A stretch of 64,000 bases of DNA, taken from the NCBI GenBank assembly GCA_963830485.1, contig CAWHNE010000003.1:1-64000 (forward strand). The letters run 5' to 3'. Positions 18,383-26,779 of the stretch are shown one piece after another. The first letter of the stretch is position 1. The number at the start of each line of letters is the position of its first letter. The notes beneath the pieces are model-generated. The model made no database searches, was not told where the DNA came from, and was given only the letters and a program-made list of their open reading frames with translations. The position numbers were made by a program, and so were the translations under genes. Source of the stretch: CAIWHR01 sp963830485 (GTDB lineage Bacteria > Pseudomonadota > Gammaproteobacteria > Burkholderiales > Casimicrobiaceae).

Positions 18383-18583
18383 TTACGCGGGCGCGCCGAC
18401 CGCCTGACAGACTTCGGCGCCCTCGGGGTCGAGATCGATCTGTGCGCGCAGCGGACCCTCGTGGACGCGGCGCGCGAGCAGCGTGCGACCATCGTCGCGC
18501 TCGAATACGAGCTGCAGCCGCGCGTCCCGTCCGGCGCGGTCGAGCAGCGCGGCGACGCGGGGCGGCGCGAGCGTATCCATCAT
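18383..18583 (-). pseudogene. ureD: N-terminal fragment of urease accessory protein UreD
   Basis: A 66-codon frame encoding LVFERDDGRTLLAR followed by HEGPLRAQ, DPEGAEVC and QAV. This is the order and spacing of the UreD N-terminus (FERR.G.T.LARR.HEGPLRVQ..LYPEG..VCH). In intact UreD the next segment is HPPGGI.GGD; here the frame stops instead and no other frame carries it. ureD commonly follows or neighbours urt genes. No other urease gene is in the window. I read it as a gene remnant. The rest of 18104-18626 holds only the promoter elements listed and nothing else recognisable. Confidence 0.65.
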
Positions 18584-18626
18584 GCGAGTGTAACGCAGCG
18601 ACGCCGACGGACTCGGCGGGCGGCGG

Positions 18627-19559
18627 TCACTCGCCGTCCGGCTTGAGCGCTCTTATTCGTGCATAGAGCGCGTCGCGCGCGAGGCCCGTGGCCGCCGCCG
18701 CGACGCGCGCGGCGCGCGCGGGCGGCAGCTCGTGCGCAAGTGCCTGCAGCAGGCGCTCCACACCGAGCGGCGTGCTTTCGTCACCGACTGCCGACACGGC
18801 GCCGACAGGCCTGTCGACGACGAGCACGAACTCGCCGCGCGTCCGATTCGGATCCGCGGCAAGCCACGCGGCCGACTCGGCGAGAGGCAGGCGCGCGATC
18901 GTCTCGAACTTCTTCGTCAGCTCGCGCGCGATGACGAGGCTTCGCGCGCCGTCGAGCGCGGCGGCGAGCGTCTCGACGGTACGCACGACGCGATGCGGGG
19001 CTTCATAGAAGACGAGCGCCAGCGGGAGTCGCGCCACCGAGGCCAGGAGCTCGCGCCGCGCCTTCGCCGCGGCCGGAAGGAAACCGGCGAAGAGGAATAG
19101 CTCCGCGACGAGTCCGGCCGCCGAGATCGCCGCCACCGCTGCGTTGGCCCCTGGTACCGGCACCACGGCAAAGCCGGCCGCGCGGACCGCGGCGACGAGC
19201 CGCGCGCCAGGATCGCTGACCGCCGGCGTGCCGGCGTCGCTGACGAGCGCGACGCTCTTCCCGCTGCGCAGGAGGTCGACGATGTCGGCCGCGCGCCGCG
19301 CCTCGTTGTGCTCGTGCAGTGACCGCGGGCGCGTCGCGATGCCGTAGTGACGCAGGAACGGCGCGGTGACCCTCGTGTCCTCGGCGGCGATCACGTCGGC
19401 CGTGCGGAGCACGTCGAGCGCGCGCAACGTGACGTCGCGCAGGTTACCGAGCGGCGTCGCCACCACATATAATATTGCGGGTGCAGCGCGAAACGGCGGC
19501 GCCGCGTCATCGCTGGCGCCGCTGCCCTCGGGGTGCACGTCGGATTGGGATCGTCGCAT
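18627..19559 (-). CDS. rsmI: 16S rRNA (cytidine-1402-2'-O)-methyltransferase RsmI
   Basis: A 310-residue SAM-dependent methyltransferase of the tetrapyrrole-methylase fold that 2'-O-methylates C1402 of 16S rRNA. Diagnostic segments are LYVVATPLGNLRDVTLRAL, AAEDTRVT, LVSDAGTPAVSDPG and YEAPHRVVRTVE. The family core begins at about residue 30, so the N-terminus is slightly long; ATG 19559 is the only ATG available. That ATG overlaps the ATG of the divergent lpoA-like gene inside a CATG. Divergence from lpoA-yraN-diaA-dolP is the usual arrangement (yraL locus). Confidence 0.93.
   Translation of the reverse strand: MRRSQSDVHPEGSGASDDAAPPFRAAPAILYVVATPLGNLRDVTLRALDVLRTADVIAAEDTRVTAPFLRHYGIATRPRSLHEHNEARRAADIVDLLRSGKSVALVSDAGTPAVSDPGARLVAAVRAAGFAVVPVPGANAAVAAISAAGLVAELFLFAGFLPAAAKARRELLASVARLPLALVFYEAPHRVVRTVETLAAALDGARSLVIARELTKKFETIARLPLAESAAWLAADPNRTRGEFVLVVDRPVGAVSAVGDESTPLGVERLLQALAHELPPARAARVAAAATGLARDALYARIRALKPDGE
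19444..19473 (+). promoter_or_regulatory. Promoter of the lpoA operon, inside rsmI
   Basis: TTACCG and a perfect TATAAT are spaced by 18 bases, predicting transcription from near 19480, about 80 bases before ATG 19558. It lies within the first codons of rsmI on the other strand. Confidence 0.6.
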
Positions 19560-20664
19560 GAGCGCTGCAGTGCCCGGCCGCCGTATCGTTCCGCGCAGAG
19601 CGGCGGCCTGCGTTGCCGCGCTCGCGCTCGCGACGCTCGCGCCGCCGGCATTGTCCGCCGCCCCCGAAGGACCGGCAAGCGCCGATGCCACGGCGACCCG
19701 TCCAGCGCCGCCCGCCGCGAGCGCGATCGCGCTCGTGCTGCCCGTGAACTCCGGCACCTACGGACGCGCCGCCAATGCCGTGAAGGCTGGATTCCTTGCG
19801 GCGGCTGCGACGGCGAACGAGCAGCCGCTGGTCGTCGCGCACGGCGACGGCGACGTGGAGGCCGCGTTCGCGCAGGCGCGCGCAGCGGGCGCACGCGTGA
19901 TCGTAGGCCCTCTCGTGCGCGACGACGTCCGCGCGGTCGAGGCCGCCGGCATCGAGGCGCCGCTCGTGCTCGCGCTGAACCAGGTCGACGACGGCGCGTC
20001 GCTGCCGCCCAACATGTACGCGCTCACGCTCGCCGTCGAGAGCGATGCGCGCCAGCTCGCGCGGCTCGCGCGCGATGCGGGTGCGCAGACGATCGCCGTC
20101 ATCGCCGCGGACACGCCGCTGCAAAGGCGATTCGCCGCAGCGTTCGTCGACGCGTGGCTGCTCCAGGGTGGCACCGCACCGGTCATGCTGCGCTTCGACC
20201 GCTCCCCCGAGATGCTCGGGCTGCTCAAGCGCGAGCTCGCCCGCACGCCGGTGGATGCCACGCTGCTCGCCGTCGACAGCGCGGACGCCGCGCTCCTGAA
20301 GCCGTACGTCGGAACGATCGCCGCGTATGCGGGAAGCACCGTCAACGAGCGGCCGCCGCGCGAGGCGCTGCGCGACCTGGAGGACGTCCGGTTCGTCGAC
20401 ATCCCGTGGGTCGCCACCCCGGAAGCGCGCGAATTCGCGCGAATCCCGCGCGTCGATTTCCCGAATGCGACGCTCGATCGGCTCTACGCGCTCGGCATCG
20501 ACGCCTTTCGGGTCGCGCAGATGTTGGCCGATGGCCGCGTTGAGCGGATCGAGTTCGACGGCGCCACCGGGCACCTGACGCTCGACGCGACGCGCCAGTT
20601 CACGCGCGACGCGCGCCCGCTGCAATTCAAGGGCGGCCAGATCGTGCCGGCCGCCGTGCCGTAG
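19558..20664 (+). CDS. lpoA: Periplasmic LpoA-like protein (PBP activator, binding-protein fold)
   Basis: A 368-residue protein with a signal peptide (ending near PPALSA) and a type I periplasmic-binding-protein fold matching the C-terminal domain of LpoA/YraM (IALVLPVNSGTYGRAANAVKAGF; GARVIVGPLVRDDV; VDATLLAVDSADAALLKPY). E. coli LpoA activates PBP1A. It is about 680 residues, with an N-terminal TPR domain and a lipid anchor. This protein has neither the TPR part nor a convincing lipobox, so it is a short, probably soluble form. It heads lpoA-yraN-diaA-dolP and is divergent from rsmI. The call rests on fold and locus. Confidence 0.8.
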   Translation: MSAAVPGRRIVPRRAAACVAALALATLAPPALSAAPEGPASADATATRPAPPAASAIALVLPVNSGTYGRAANAVKAGFLAAAATANEQPLVVAHGDGDVEAAFAQARAAGARVIVGPLVRDDVRAVEAAGIEAPLVLALNQVDDGASLPPNMYALTLAVESDARQLARLARDAGAQTIAVIAADTPLQRRFAAAFVDAWLLQGGTAPVMLRFDRSPEMLGLLKRELARTPVDATLLAVDSADAALLKPYVGTIAAYAGSTVNERPPREALRDLEDVRFVDIPWVATPEAREFARIPRVDFPNATLDRLYALGIDAFRVAQMLADGRVERIEFDGATGHLTLDATRQFTRDARPLQFKGGQIVPAAVP

Positions 20665-20666
20665 CG

Positions 20667-21023
20667 ATGCCGGTGCCGCGGGGCCGCGCCGGCATGGAGG
20701 CGGAGCTGCTGGCCGCCGCGTTTCTTCAGGGCCGCGGTCTCGTGATCGTCGAGCGCAACTGGCGGCGTCGGGTGGGCGAGATCGATCTCATCGCGCGCGA
20801 TGGCGACGTGCTCGTGTTCGTCGAGGTGAGGCTGCGCCGCCACGCCGATTTTGGCGGCGCCGCCGGCAGCATCACCGCGGCAAAGCGCGCGCGGATGATC
20901 GCAGCTGCGAACGCCTACCTTGCCGGACTCGCGCGCACGCCGCCATGCCGGTTCGACGCCGTGCTGCTCGACGCGCTCGATCCCGCGCGCATCGAGTGGC
21001 TGCGCGATGTGATTGCAGCGTGA
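20667..21023 (+). CDS. yraN: YraN family (UPF0102) nuclease-like protein
   Basis: A 118-residue protein with the UPF0102 pattern: G.EAE..AA.FL at the start, then ERNWRRRVGEIDLIARDGDVLVFVEVR, which carries the E-ID-FVEV residues of the restriction-endonuclease-like fold (often QKR; here RLR). Its cellular role is not established. It starts two bases after the lpoA stop, so the two are co-transcribed. Confidence 0.9.
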   Translation: MPVPRGRAGMEAELLAAAFLQGRGLVIVERNWRRRVGEIDLIARDGDVLVFVEVRLRRHADFGGAAGSITAAKRARMIAAANAYLAGLARTPPCRFDAVLLDALDPARIEWLRDVIAA

Positions 21024-21083
21024 GCGTCCGGTCCCGCACCGGAAACCTTGCTACAATTCGCGGTTGTCACGACTCACGATCTC

Positions 21084-21677
21084 ATGGATCCCGTCGAACG
21101 CATTCGCACGCATTTCGCCGAGAGCGCTCGCCTCAAGCAGGACGCCGCGAGCACGCTCGCGCCGGTCATCGCACGCGCGGCGGCGGCGCTCGCCGACTGC
21201 CTGCTCGCCGACGGCAAGATTCTCGCCTGCGGCAACGGCGGCTCGGCGGCCGATGCGCAGCACTTCGCCGCGGAGATGGTCGGCCGCTTCGAGCGCGAGC
21301 GGCCGGAACTCCCCGCGATTTCGCTTGCCACAGATACGTCGATCCTGACCGCCGTCGCCAACGACTATGCGTTCGACCAGATCTTCGCCAAGCAGGTGCG
21401 GGCGCTGGGCACGAAGGGCGACGTGCTCCTCGCCATCTCGACGTCTGGCAATTCGGGCAATGTGATCGCTGCAATCGAAGCGGCCCGTGACCGCGAGATG
21501 CGGGTCGTCGCGCTGACCGGGCGCGGCGGCGGGCGCATCGGTGCGATGCTCGAGGAACGCGACGTGCACCTCTGCGTCCCGCACGACCGCACGGCGCGCA
21601 TCCAGGAGGTCCACCTGCTAACCATCCACTGCCTGTGTGATGCCATCGACAACGCGCTGCTCGGAGACGAACAATGA
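21084..21677 (+). CDS. diaA: SIS-domain protein DiaA
   Basis: A 197-residue protein with the sugar-isomerase fold. Conserved segments are CGNGGSAADAQHFAAEM and AISTSGNSGNVIAAIEAA. Family members include DiaA, which binds DnaA and promotes replication initiation, and GmhA, sedoheptulose-7-phosphate isomerase. Position between yraN and dolP favours DiaA, though hldC lies just downstream and a GmhA role is not excluded. ATG 21084 (MDPVERIRTHF) is preferred over an upstream start at 21048. A TACAAT at 21052-21057 could be part of a separate promoter. Confidence 0.85.
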   Translation: MDPVERIRTHFAESARLKQDAASTLAPVIARAAAALADCLLADGKILACGNGGSAADAQHFAAEMVGRFERERPELPAISLATDTSILTAVANDYAFDQIFAKQVRALGTKGDVLLAISTSGNSGNVIAAIEAARDREMRVVALTGRGGGRIGAMLEERDVHLCVPHDRTARIQEVHLLTIHCLCDAIDNALLGDEQ

Positions 21678-22276
21678 GCTTCCCCCATGCGCCGGCGTGC
21701 CCGTCCCTCGCGGCCTTCGGCCTCGCCTTCCTGTGCACGGCCGTTCCACTGATCGACGGCTGCGCGCCGGCGATGGTCGCCGTAGGCGCCGCGCACGTCG
21801 CGATCATCGCCGGGGATCCGCGCTCGACCGGCACGCAGCTCGACGACACGTCGATCGAGTTCAAGGTAACGACCGAGGCAGGCAGTCGCTATGCGAACGA
21901 CGTGCATCTGAACGTCACGAGCTACAACGGCGTCGTGCTCCTGAGCGGCGAGGCACCGTCGACCGTGGTCCAGGACGAGATCACGCAGCTCGCGAAATCG
22001 ACTGACAAGGTTCGGATCGTCCACAACGAGATGGTGATCGGGCCGGTGACCGATCTCGGCGCGCGGACGAACGACACGTACATCACGTCGAAGGTCAAGA
22101 CGCGGCTGCTCGAGGATGAGCAGGTCAAGGCGATCTACGTCAAGGTGGTCACCGAACGCAGCGTTGTCTACCTGATGGGAATCGTGCCCCGCACGGAGGG
22201 CGGGGTCGCCGCGCAGACGGCTGCCACCACGGAGGGCGTCGCCAGGGTCGTCAAGATCTTCGAGTACAAGGGCTGA
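21674..22276 (+). CDS. dolP: BON-domain outer-membrane lipoprotein DolP
   Basis: A 200-residue protein with a signal peptide ending in LIDGC, a somewhat unusual lipobox with Asp at -2. Two BON domains follow (about residues 54-115 and 130-198; VTSYNGVVLLSGE, DTYITSKVKTRLLEDEQVKAIYVKVVTE, VYLMGIVPR). DolP (YraP) is a lipoprotein that binds anionic phospholipid and helps outer-membrane integrity. The ATPRST/DPRSTGTQLDDTSIE junction matches the family. The start ATG overlaps the diaA stop by four bases (ATGA). Confidence 0.92.
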   Translation: MSFPHAPACPSLAAFGLAFLCTAVPLIDGCAPAMVAVGAAHVAIIAGDPRSTGTQLDDTSIEFKVTTEAGSRYANDVHLNVTSYNGVVLLSGEAPSTVVQDEITQLAKSTDKVRIVHNEMVIGPVTDLGARTNDTYITSKVKTRLLEDEQVKAIYVKVVTERSVVYLMGIVPRTEGGVAAQTAATTEGVARVVKIFEYKG

Positions 22277-22291
22277 CGGCGCGGCCGGTCG

Positions 22292-22792
22292 ATGACCGCA
22301 GGCACCGCGATCCCGCCGCCGCGCCATCCCGCGAAGATCGCGACAGCCGCAGACGCGCTGGCGCGGATCGCGCGGCTGCCGCGCCCGCTCGTGTTCACCA
22401 ACGGCGTCTTCGACGTTCTGCATCGCGGCCACGTCACTTATCTCGACCAGGCGCGCGCGCTCGGTGCGTCGCTCGTCGTCGCGGTCAACTCGGACGCGTC
22501 GGCCCGACGCCTCGGCAAGGGTGACGACCGGCCCGTGAATCCGCAGGACGACCGGATGGCCGTGCTCGCGGCGCTCGCCGCCGTCGACCTCGTCGTGCCC
22601 TTCGACGCGGACACGCCGCGCGAGCTGATCGTCGCGTGCCGGCCCGACGTGCTCGTCAAGGGCGGCGACTACACGGCGGCAACGACAGCCGGCGCTGCCG
22701 AGACGATCGCGGCCGGCGGCCGCTTCGTCGCGATCCCGTTCGCCTTCGACCGCTCGACGACGGCGCTTCTTTCGCGCGTCCGCGGTCGGTGA
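22292..22792 (+). CDS. hldC: D-glycero-beta-D-manno-heptose 1-phosphate adenylyltransferase
   Basis: A 166-residue nucleotidyltransferase (RfaE2, the C-terminal half of E. coli HldE). It has FTNGVFDVLHRGHVTYL with the HxGH nucleotide-binding motif and DVLVKGGDYT, and makes ADP-heptose precursors for LPS inner core. The kinase half is absent, so it must be a separate gene elsewhere. It follows dolP by 15 bases and is probably in the same transcript. Confidence 0.92.
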   Translation: MTAGTAIPPPRHPAKIATAADALARIARLPRPLVFTNGVFDVLHRGHVTYLDQARALGASLVVAVNSDASARRLGKGDDRPVNPQDDRMAVLAALAAVDLVVPFDADTPRELIVACRPDVLVKGGDYTAATTAGAAETIAAGGRFVAIPFAFDRSTTALLSRVRGR

Positions 22793-23005
22793 GCGCCGCA
22801 AGGCGGCGCGCAGGCTCGCGATGAGCGCCGCCGGGCCGCCCCGAACGCCCGCGCGAGCAGGGCGAAGCCAAGGCGCGAAGCACGCGTCTGCGCGCGCGGG
22901 CGGCGGCCGACATTGGGTCGCGACGATGAACATGGACCGTCGCGGAGGCCGCGCGAATTGCTGGGGCAGCGCAGCGGCGACAGCTGCAAGCGTGGGGGCC
23001 CACCA

Positions 23006-23905
23006 GTGAGTATCGCGTTCCTGCTCCTGCCGGACTTCCTGCTGATCGCGCTCGGCGCGGCGCTGAAGCGGATGCGCGGCTTCGACGCGGCCTTCTGGTC
23101 CGGCGTCGAGCGACTGGTTTACTTCGTGCTGTTCCCCGCGCTCCTGTTCCGCTCGCTCGCGACCTCGCCGCTCGCGCTCGCCGACGCGGGTCGCCTCGCC
23201 GCCGTCGGCCTCGGCTTCACACTGGGCGGAATCGCACTCTCTGCGCTCGCGCAGCCGCTGTTCCGCCTGCCGCACGCCACGTTCGCCGCGTGCTTCCAGT
23301 GCGGATTCCGCTTCAACACCTACGTCGCGCTCGCTGCGGCGTCGAGTCTCGGGAATGGGCCCGCGCTCGCCACGATCAGCCTCTTGATCGGCGTCCTCGT
23401 CCCCATCGTGAACGTCGCCGCGGTCGGCATGCTCGCGCGAGGCTACGGCGGCCGCCGCATCGGCCTCGAGCTCGCGCGAAATCCGCTGGTGCTGGCCTGC
23501 GCCGCGGGCATCCTCTGGAAAGCGGCCGGCCTTCCGCTGCCTGAGATCGCCGCGCACTTGCTGGGCCTTCTCGCGAGTGCGGCGGTGCCGCTCGGGCTCC
23601 TCGCTGTCGGCGCGGGACTGACGCTCGCCGCCGCTTCACTCCCGCCGGCGGCGATGGCGTGGTGGCACGGCGTCAAGCTGCTCGCGATGCCCGCGCTCGC
23701 GCTCGCGTTCGCGCACGCGGCGGCGCTGTCGCCGCTCGAGCGCCTGGTCGCCGTCGCGATGGCGTCGGTGCCAACCGCGCCCTCGGCCTACATCCTCGCC
23801 ACGCAGATGAAGGGCGACGGCGCTTCGGTCGCGCTCCTGATCTCGTCGGGGACGCTGCTCGCGGCGATCACGATGCCGCTGTGGATCGCATTGGTCGCTA
23901 AGTAG
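23006..23905 (+). CDS. AEC-family membrane transporter
   Basis: A 299-residue very hydrophobic protein with about ten membrane helices, beginning SIAFLLLPDFLLIALGAALKR and ending in a helix pair with PSAYILATQMKGDG, a hallmark of the auxin-efflux-carrier (AEC/MdcF-like) family. Substrates of bacterial members include malonate and other organic acids; none can be assigned here. The start is the GTG at 23006, with GGGGG about eight bases upstream. The 213 bases between hldC and this gene show no feature. Confidence 0.85.
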   Translation: MSIAFLLLPDFLLIALGAALKRMRGFDAAFWSGVERLVYFVLFPALLFRSLATSPLALADAGRLAAVGLGFTLGGIALSALAQPLFRLPHATFAACFQCGFRFNTYVALAAASSLGNGPALATISLLIGVLVPIVNVAAVGMLARGYGGRRIGLELARNPLVLACAAGILWKAAGLPLPEIAAHLLGLLASAAVPLGLLAVGAGLTLAAASLPPAAMAWWHGVKLLAMPALALAFAHAAALSPLERLVAVAMASVPTAPSAYILATQMKGDGASVALLISSGTLLAAITMPLWIALVAK

Positions 23906-24201
23906 TCGCTTGGGCGGCCTCCGCATGTCCGATTGAATCGTTGCCGAGCTGTCGGCCGCCTGCCTCGCGGCCTCCGCACCGCCATATCCAATCGTCGCTC
24001 GGAACCGTCGCCGCCATACGGCGACTCGCGATCGCTCGCTCCCCCTCGGCGCTCCGCAGTGGGGGAACGCGCGAACGGCGAGCAGGGGCCCCAAGCCTGC
24101 TTGGGGATGCGAGCGATCGGGAGCGCGTTCGGAGGCCGACTCCTCGCTGTCACGATCGCTTTCGGCCGCGCGGAGGCCGAACCGGCTCGCCGCTCGCGCC
24201 G
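23906..24201. other. Non-coding spacer between convergent genes, nothing recognised
   Basis: Nearly 300 bases between the stops of the AEC transporter and the J-like/RDD/TPR gene. It is rich in CGATCG-type words and short palindromes but contains no recognisable gene or clear terminator. Confidence 0.5.
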
Positions 24202-26031
24202 CTACCGCCTGTTCCGATTGATGAAATCCGCGACGATGCCCTTTTGGCTTCGGTCGATGGCCGCGTCGAGCGTACGATCGTTGGGATCGTATTGCTTCGC
24301 CTTGCGGAACGCGTTGATCGCGTCCTGGTGATAGCCCTGCGCCTGCAACGCCTGGCCGAGGCAGCGCCAGGCTTCGGAGTTGCCGAGATCGATCTCGGTC
24401 CAGGCGCGGCAGAGTTCGGCGGCACGGCGCCAATTGCCCGCCTGCAACATCCGCGGCCCTTCGATCTTCAGCACCGCGGCACGCGCGCGGCGCTCGGCGA
24501 ACTCGGCGGCGAGCGCGGGGTCGACGGGCCCCGTCGCCACCGCCGTAGGCGGCGGCGTCACGGCGGGGGGCGGTGACGGCGCGGCCGTCGGCGCCACGGA
24601 TTTGATCCCGCCGCTGACCCCGGTCGCGGCGCCGCGAGAGAATCCGCTCGGGAACAGCGACTCGGCCGTCGGCAGCGCCTCGGTGAGCGACGTACGCGCC
24701 CACGCAATCGACTGCGCCATCGGCTGGTGCCACGCGACGCCGTAGAGCCAGAGCATCGCGGCCAGTCCGCACACGCCCGTCACCGCGTTCAGCACGCCGG
24801 GCGGTCCGTGCGTGACGAGGCAATCCTGCGCGAAGTCCCAGTCCGTCTCCTGGTTCTGCGCGACCTTTTCGTAGGCGACAGCGATCAGGATTGGCGCGAG
24901 CAGCGGGAAGCCGCAGCCCACCCCCTCCCACCAGACGCGCACCGCGCGCTGCGACGCGCGGCGCAGTTGCGAGCGCGTGTCCCGGCTCGCGTACGCGTCG
25001 GAGATCGAGAACTGCAGGTAGCAGCCGAACAGCCACTTGCCCGGCGTCGTCTGCAGCGAAGCGATCAGGAGCGCCTCGATCGGCACCCACGTGCCCGTAA
25101 TCAGGACCGGCGCGAGCAGCGGGTGACCGATCCAGTACGCGAGCGCCTCGGGCATCGCGCCGGCGCCGCGCAGCTCGGACAGGAGCAGCGCGAGGACGAG
25201 TCCCCAAAGCGCGTAGTCGAACAGGCGCGCGGCGAGCCGGTTCCACGGCCGCGGCTCGCTGGTCCGGCCGGCCTTCGCGCGTTCGAGCTCCGCCATCCGG
25301 AGCTGGAAGATCCAGCTCGCGTCCTCCTGCGGCTGGTTAGTGCCGAGGAACACGCTCTTCTCGCGCCGCCAGTTGAGGATCGCGAGGTCGGTCGTCGGCA
25401 CCAGCACTGGCACGGGTGCCGCGCCGCGCCGCCGGCGCGACCACGCGAGGCCGTGGACGATGCCATAGACGATCGTGAGCACGAGGAGCGTGAGCGTGAG
25501 CCAGACGAGCACCTGCTTCGCGACGAGCACGGTATCGGCGGGCGTGACCGCGACGATCGCCGCCGCGATGAACGCGCCGAACAGCACGCACAAGGCCGCG
25601 GTGACGAGTGTCGAGCGGCCGAACGACGCGACCCGCTCGGTCAAGCCCGGGTGATGGAATACCCGCTCGGGGGGAATCTCCGCGCTGTCGAGGCCCGTCT
25701 CGAGTATCTCGTCTTGGCCCGGCTCGGGCTCGGGCGGCTTCACGTCCGTCTGCTCGCCCGCCTCCGCCATCGCGTTGCTGACGACGTGCGCTATCCGCTG
25801 CTCGGTCGTGCCGTCGGAGACGGCGAGCTCCTGGTCGTAGCGGACGCGGCGATCGTGGTCGCCCAGTATGCGGCTGGCATGATTGATGAAGCGCAGCGCC
25901 TCTTCGACATTGCCCTGGCCGTCGCGGGTCTTCGCGTAATATTTCCGGATGAGCCGGCGCAGCGCGGCCCGGACCTCCTCGTCCGAGGCGGCCTGCGGTA
26001 TCCCCAGCGCTTCGTAGAGTGTTGCTCGCAT
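24202..26031 (-). CDS. Membrane protein: J-like domain, RDD-like membrane domain, C-terminal TPR
   Basis: A 609-residue protein with an unusual order. Residues 1-70 resemble a J-domain (LYEALGIPQAASDEEVRAALRRLIRKYY ... FINHASRILGDHDRRVRYDQEL), but the HPD tripeptide that activates Hsp70 is missing (YYAKTRDG instead). Two membrane helices follow at about 140-200. An RDD-type region begins at about 265 (RLAARLFDYALWGLVLALLL ... PGKWLFGCYL) with further helices to about 430. A Pro/Thr linker (APSPPPAVTPPPTAV) leads to a TPR-like pair ending in GYHQDAINAFRKAKQYDPND. The gene stands alone. Probably an inner-membrane scaffold; function not recognised. Confidence 0.75.
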   Translation of the reverse strand: MRATLYEALGIPQAASDEEVRAALRRLIRKYYAKTRDGQGNVEEALRFINHASRILGDHDRRVRYDQELAVSDGTTEQRIAHVVSNAMAEAGEQTDVKPPEPEPGQDEILETGLDSAEIPPERVFHHPGLTERVASFGRSTLVTAALCVLFGAFIAAAIVAVTPADTVLVAKQVLVWLTLTLLVLTIVYGIVHGLAWSRRRRGAAPVPVLVPTTDLAILNWRREKSVFLGTNQPQEDASWIFQLRMAELERAKAGRTSEPRPWNRLAARLFDYALWGLVLALLLSELRGAGAMPEALAYWIGHPLLAPVLITGTWVPIEALLIASLQTTPGKWLFGCYLQFSISDAYASRDTRSQLRRASQRAVRVWWEGVGCGFPLLAPILIAVAYEKVAQNQETDWDFAQDCLVTHGPPGVLNAVTGVCGLAAMLWLYGVAWHQPMAQSIAWARTSLTEALPTAESLFPSGFSRGAATGVSGGIKSVAPTAAPSPPPAVTPPPTAVATGPVDPALAAEFAERRARAAVLKIEGPRMLQAGNWRRAAELCRAWTEIDLGNSEAWRCLGQALQAQGYHQDAINAFRKAKQYDPNDRTLDAAIDRSQKGIVADFINRNRR

Positions 26032-26163
26032 CGCTTCGGCGGCCGGCAGGAAGCCGCCGCCGGGTGCAGGAATATTCGGTTAAAACCCCTTCGTAAGCAA
26101 GAGGAGCTAGCAAGAAGCAGGCCGATTCGGGCCAATTCGACGAAAAGTGCCCCAGGAAAGCAC

Positions 26164-26187
26164 AAGGGCAGCCTGGAGGCTGCCCTT
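26164..26187 (-). terminator. Hairpin after rplS
   Basis: A perfect 11-bp stem (AAGGGCAGCCT / AGGCTGCCCTT, 2-base loop) lies about 54 bases beyond the rplS stop on the minus strand. The following T-tract is weak (GTGCTTTCC). Confidence 0.7.
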
Positions 26188-26240
26188 GCCGTCACGGCGC
26201 GTGCAGCGGCCCCGCGTGACCAAGCTCCCCTGACGGAAGG

Positions 26241-26618
26241 CTAATCCTGCTTTTCCCGGTGGGCGTGGGCGAGCTTCTCGCGGATGCGCGCGGACTTGCC
26301 CGAGCGGTCGCGCAGGTAGTAGAGCTTCGCGCGGCGCACATCGCCTTTGCGCTTCACCTCGATCGAGGCGAGCAGCGGCGAGTACGTCTGGAACGTGCGC
26401 TCGACCCCTTCACCGCTCGAGATCTTGCGCACGACGAACGACGAATTGAGTCCGCGGTTGCGCTTCGCGACCACCACGCCTTCGTAGGCCTGGACGCGCT
26501 TGCGCTCGCCCTCGACGACGCTCACGTTGACGATGACGGTATCGCCCGGCGCGAAGTCGGGAATCGACTTGCCCAGACGGGCGATTTCTTCCTTTTCCAG
26601 CGTTTCGATGATGTTCAT
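26241..26618 (-). CDS. rplS: 50S ribosomal protein L19
   Basis: A 125-residue protein matching L19 throughout (IPDFAPGDTVIVNVSVVEGERKRVQAYEGVVVAKRNRG ... GEGVERTFQTYSP ... RRAKLYYLRDRSGKSARI). It sits at the 30S-50S interface. ATG 26618 follows GGAGTG. Last gene of rpsP-rimM-trmD-rplS; 161 bases separate it from trmD. Confidence 0.97.
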   Translation of the reverse strand: MNIIETLEKEEIARLGKSIPDFAPGDTVIVNVSVVEGERKRVQAYEGVVVAKRNRGLNSSFVVRKISSGEGVERTFQTYSPLLASIEVKRKGDVRRAKLYYLRDRSGKSARIREKLAHAHREKQD

Positions 26619-26779
26619 GCCGCACACTCCGATTCGATCGACGGCCATCAGCCGCGCGCGCAGCGCAGGGTGCCCCCTGATGCGCGCGGATTGTTGTCGT
26701 GGAGGCGTTGCCGCCTCCGGTTCTTCGCTGCCTTCAATTACTCGATTGCATTGCTCGTTGCCCCGCCTGCCGCGTCCCG

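Noticed and set aside
21365..23557. 730-residue open frame on the minus strand
   Set aside because: Antisense to diaA, dolP, hldC and the AEC gene, all recognised; no protein-like features.
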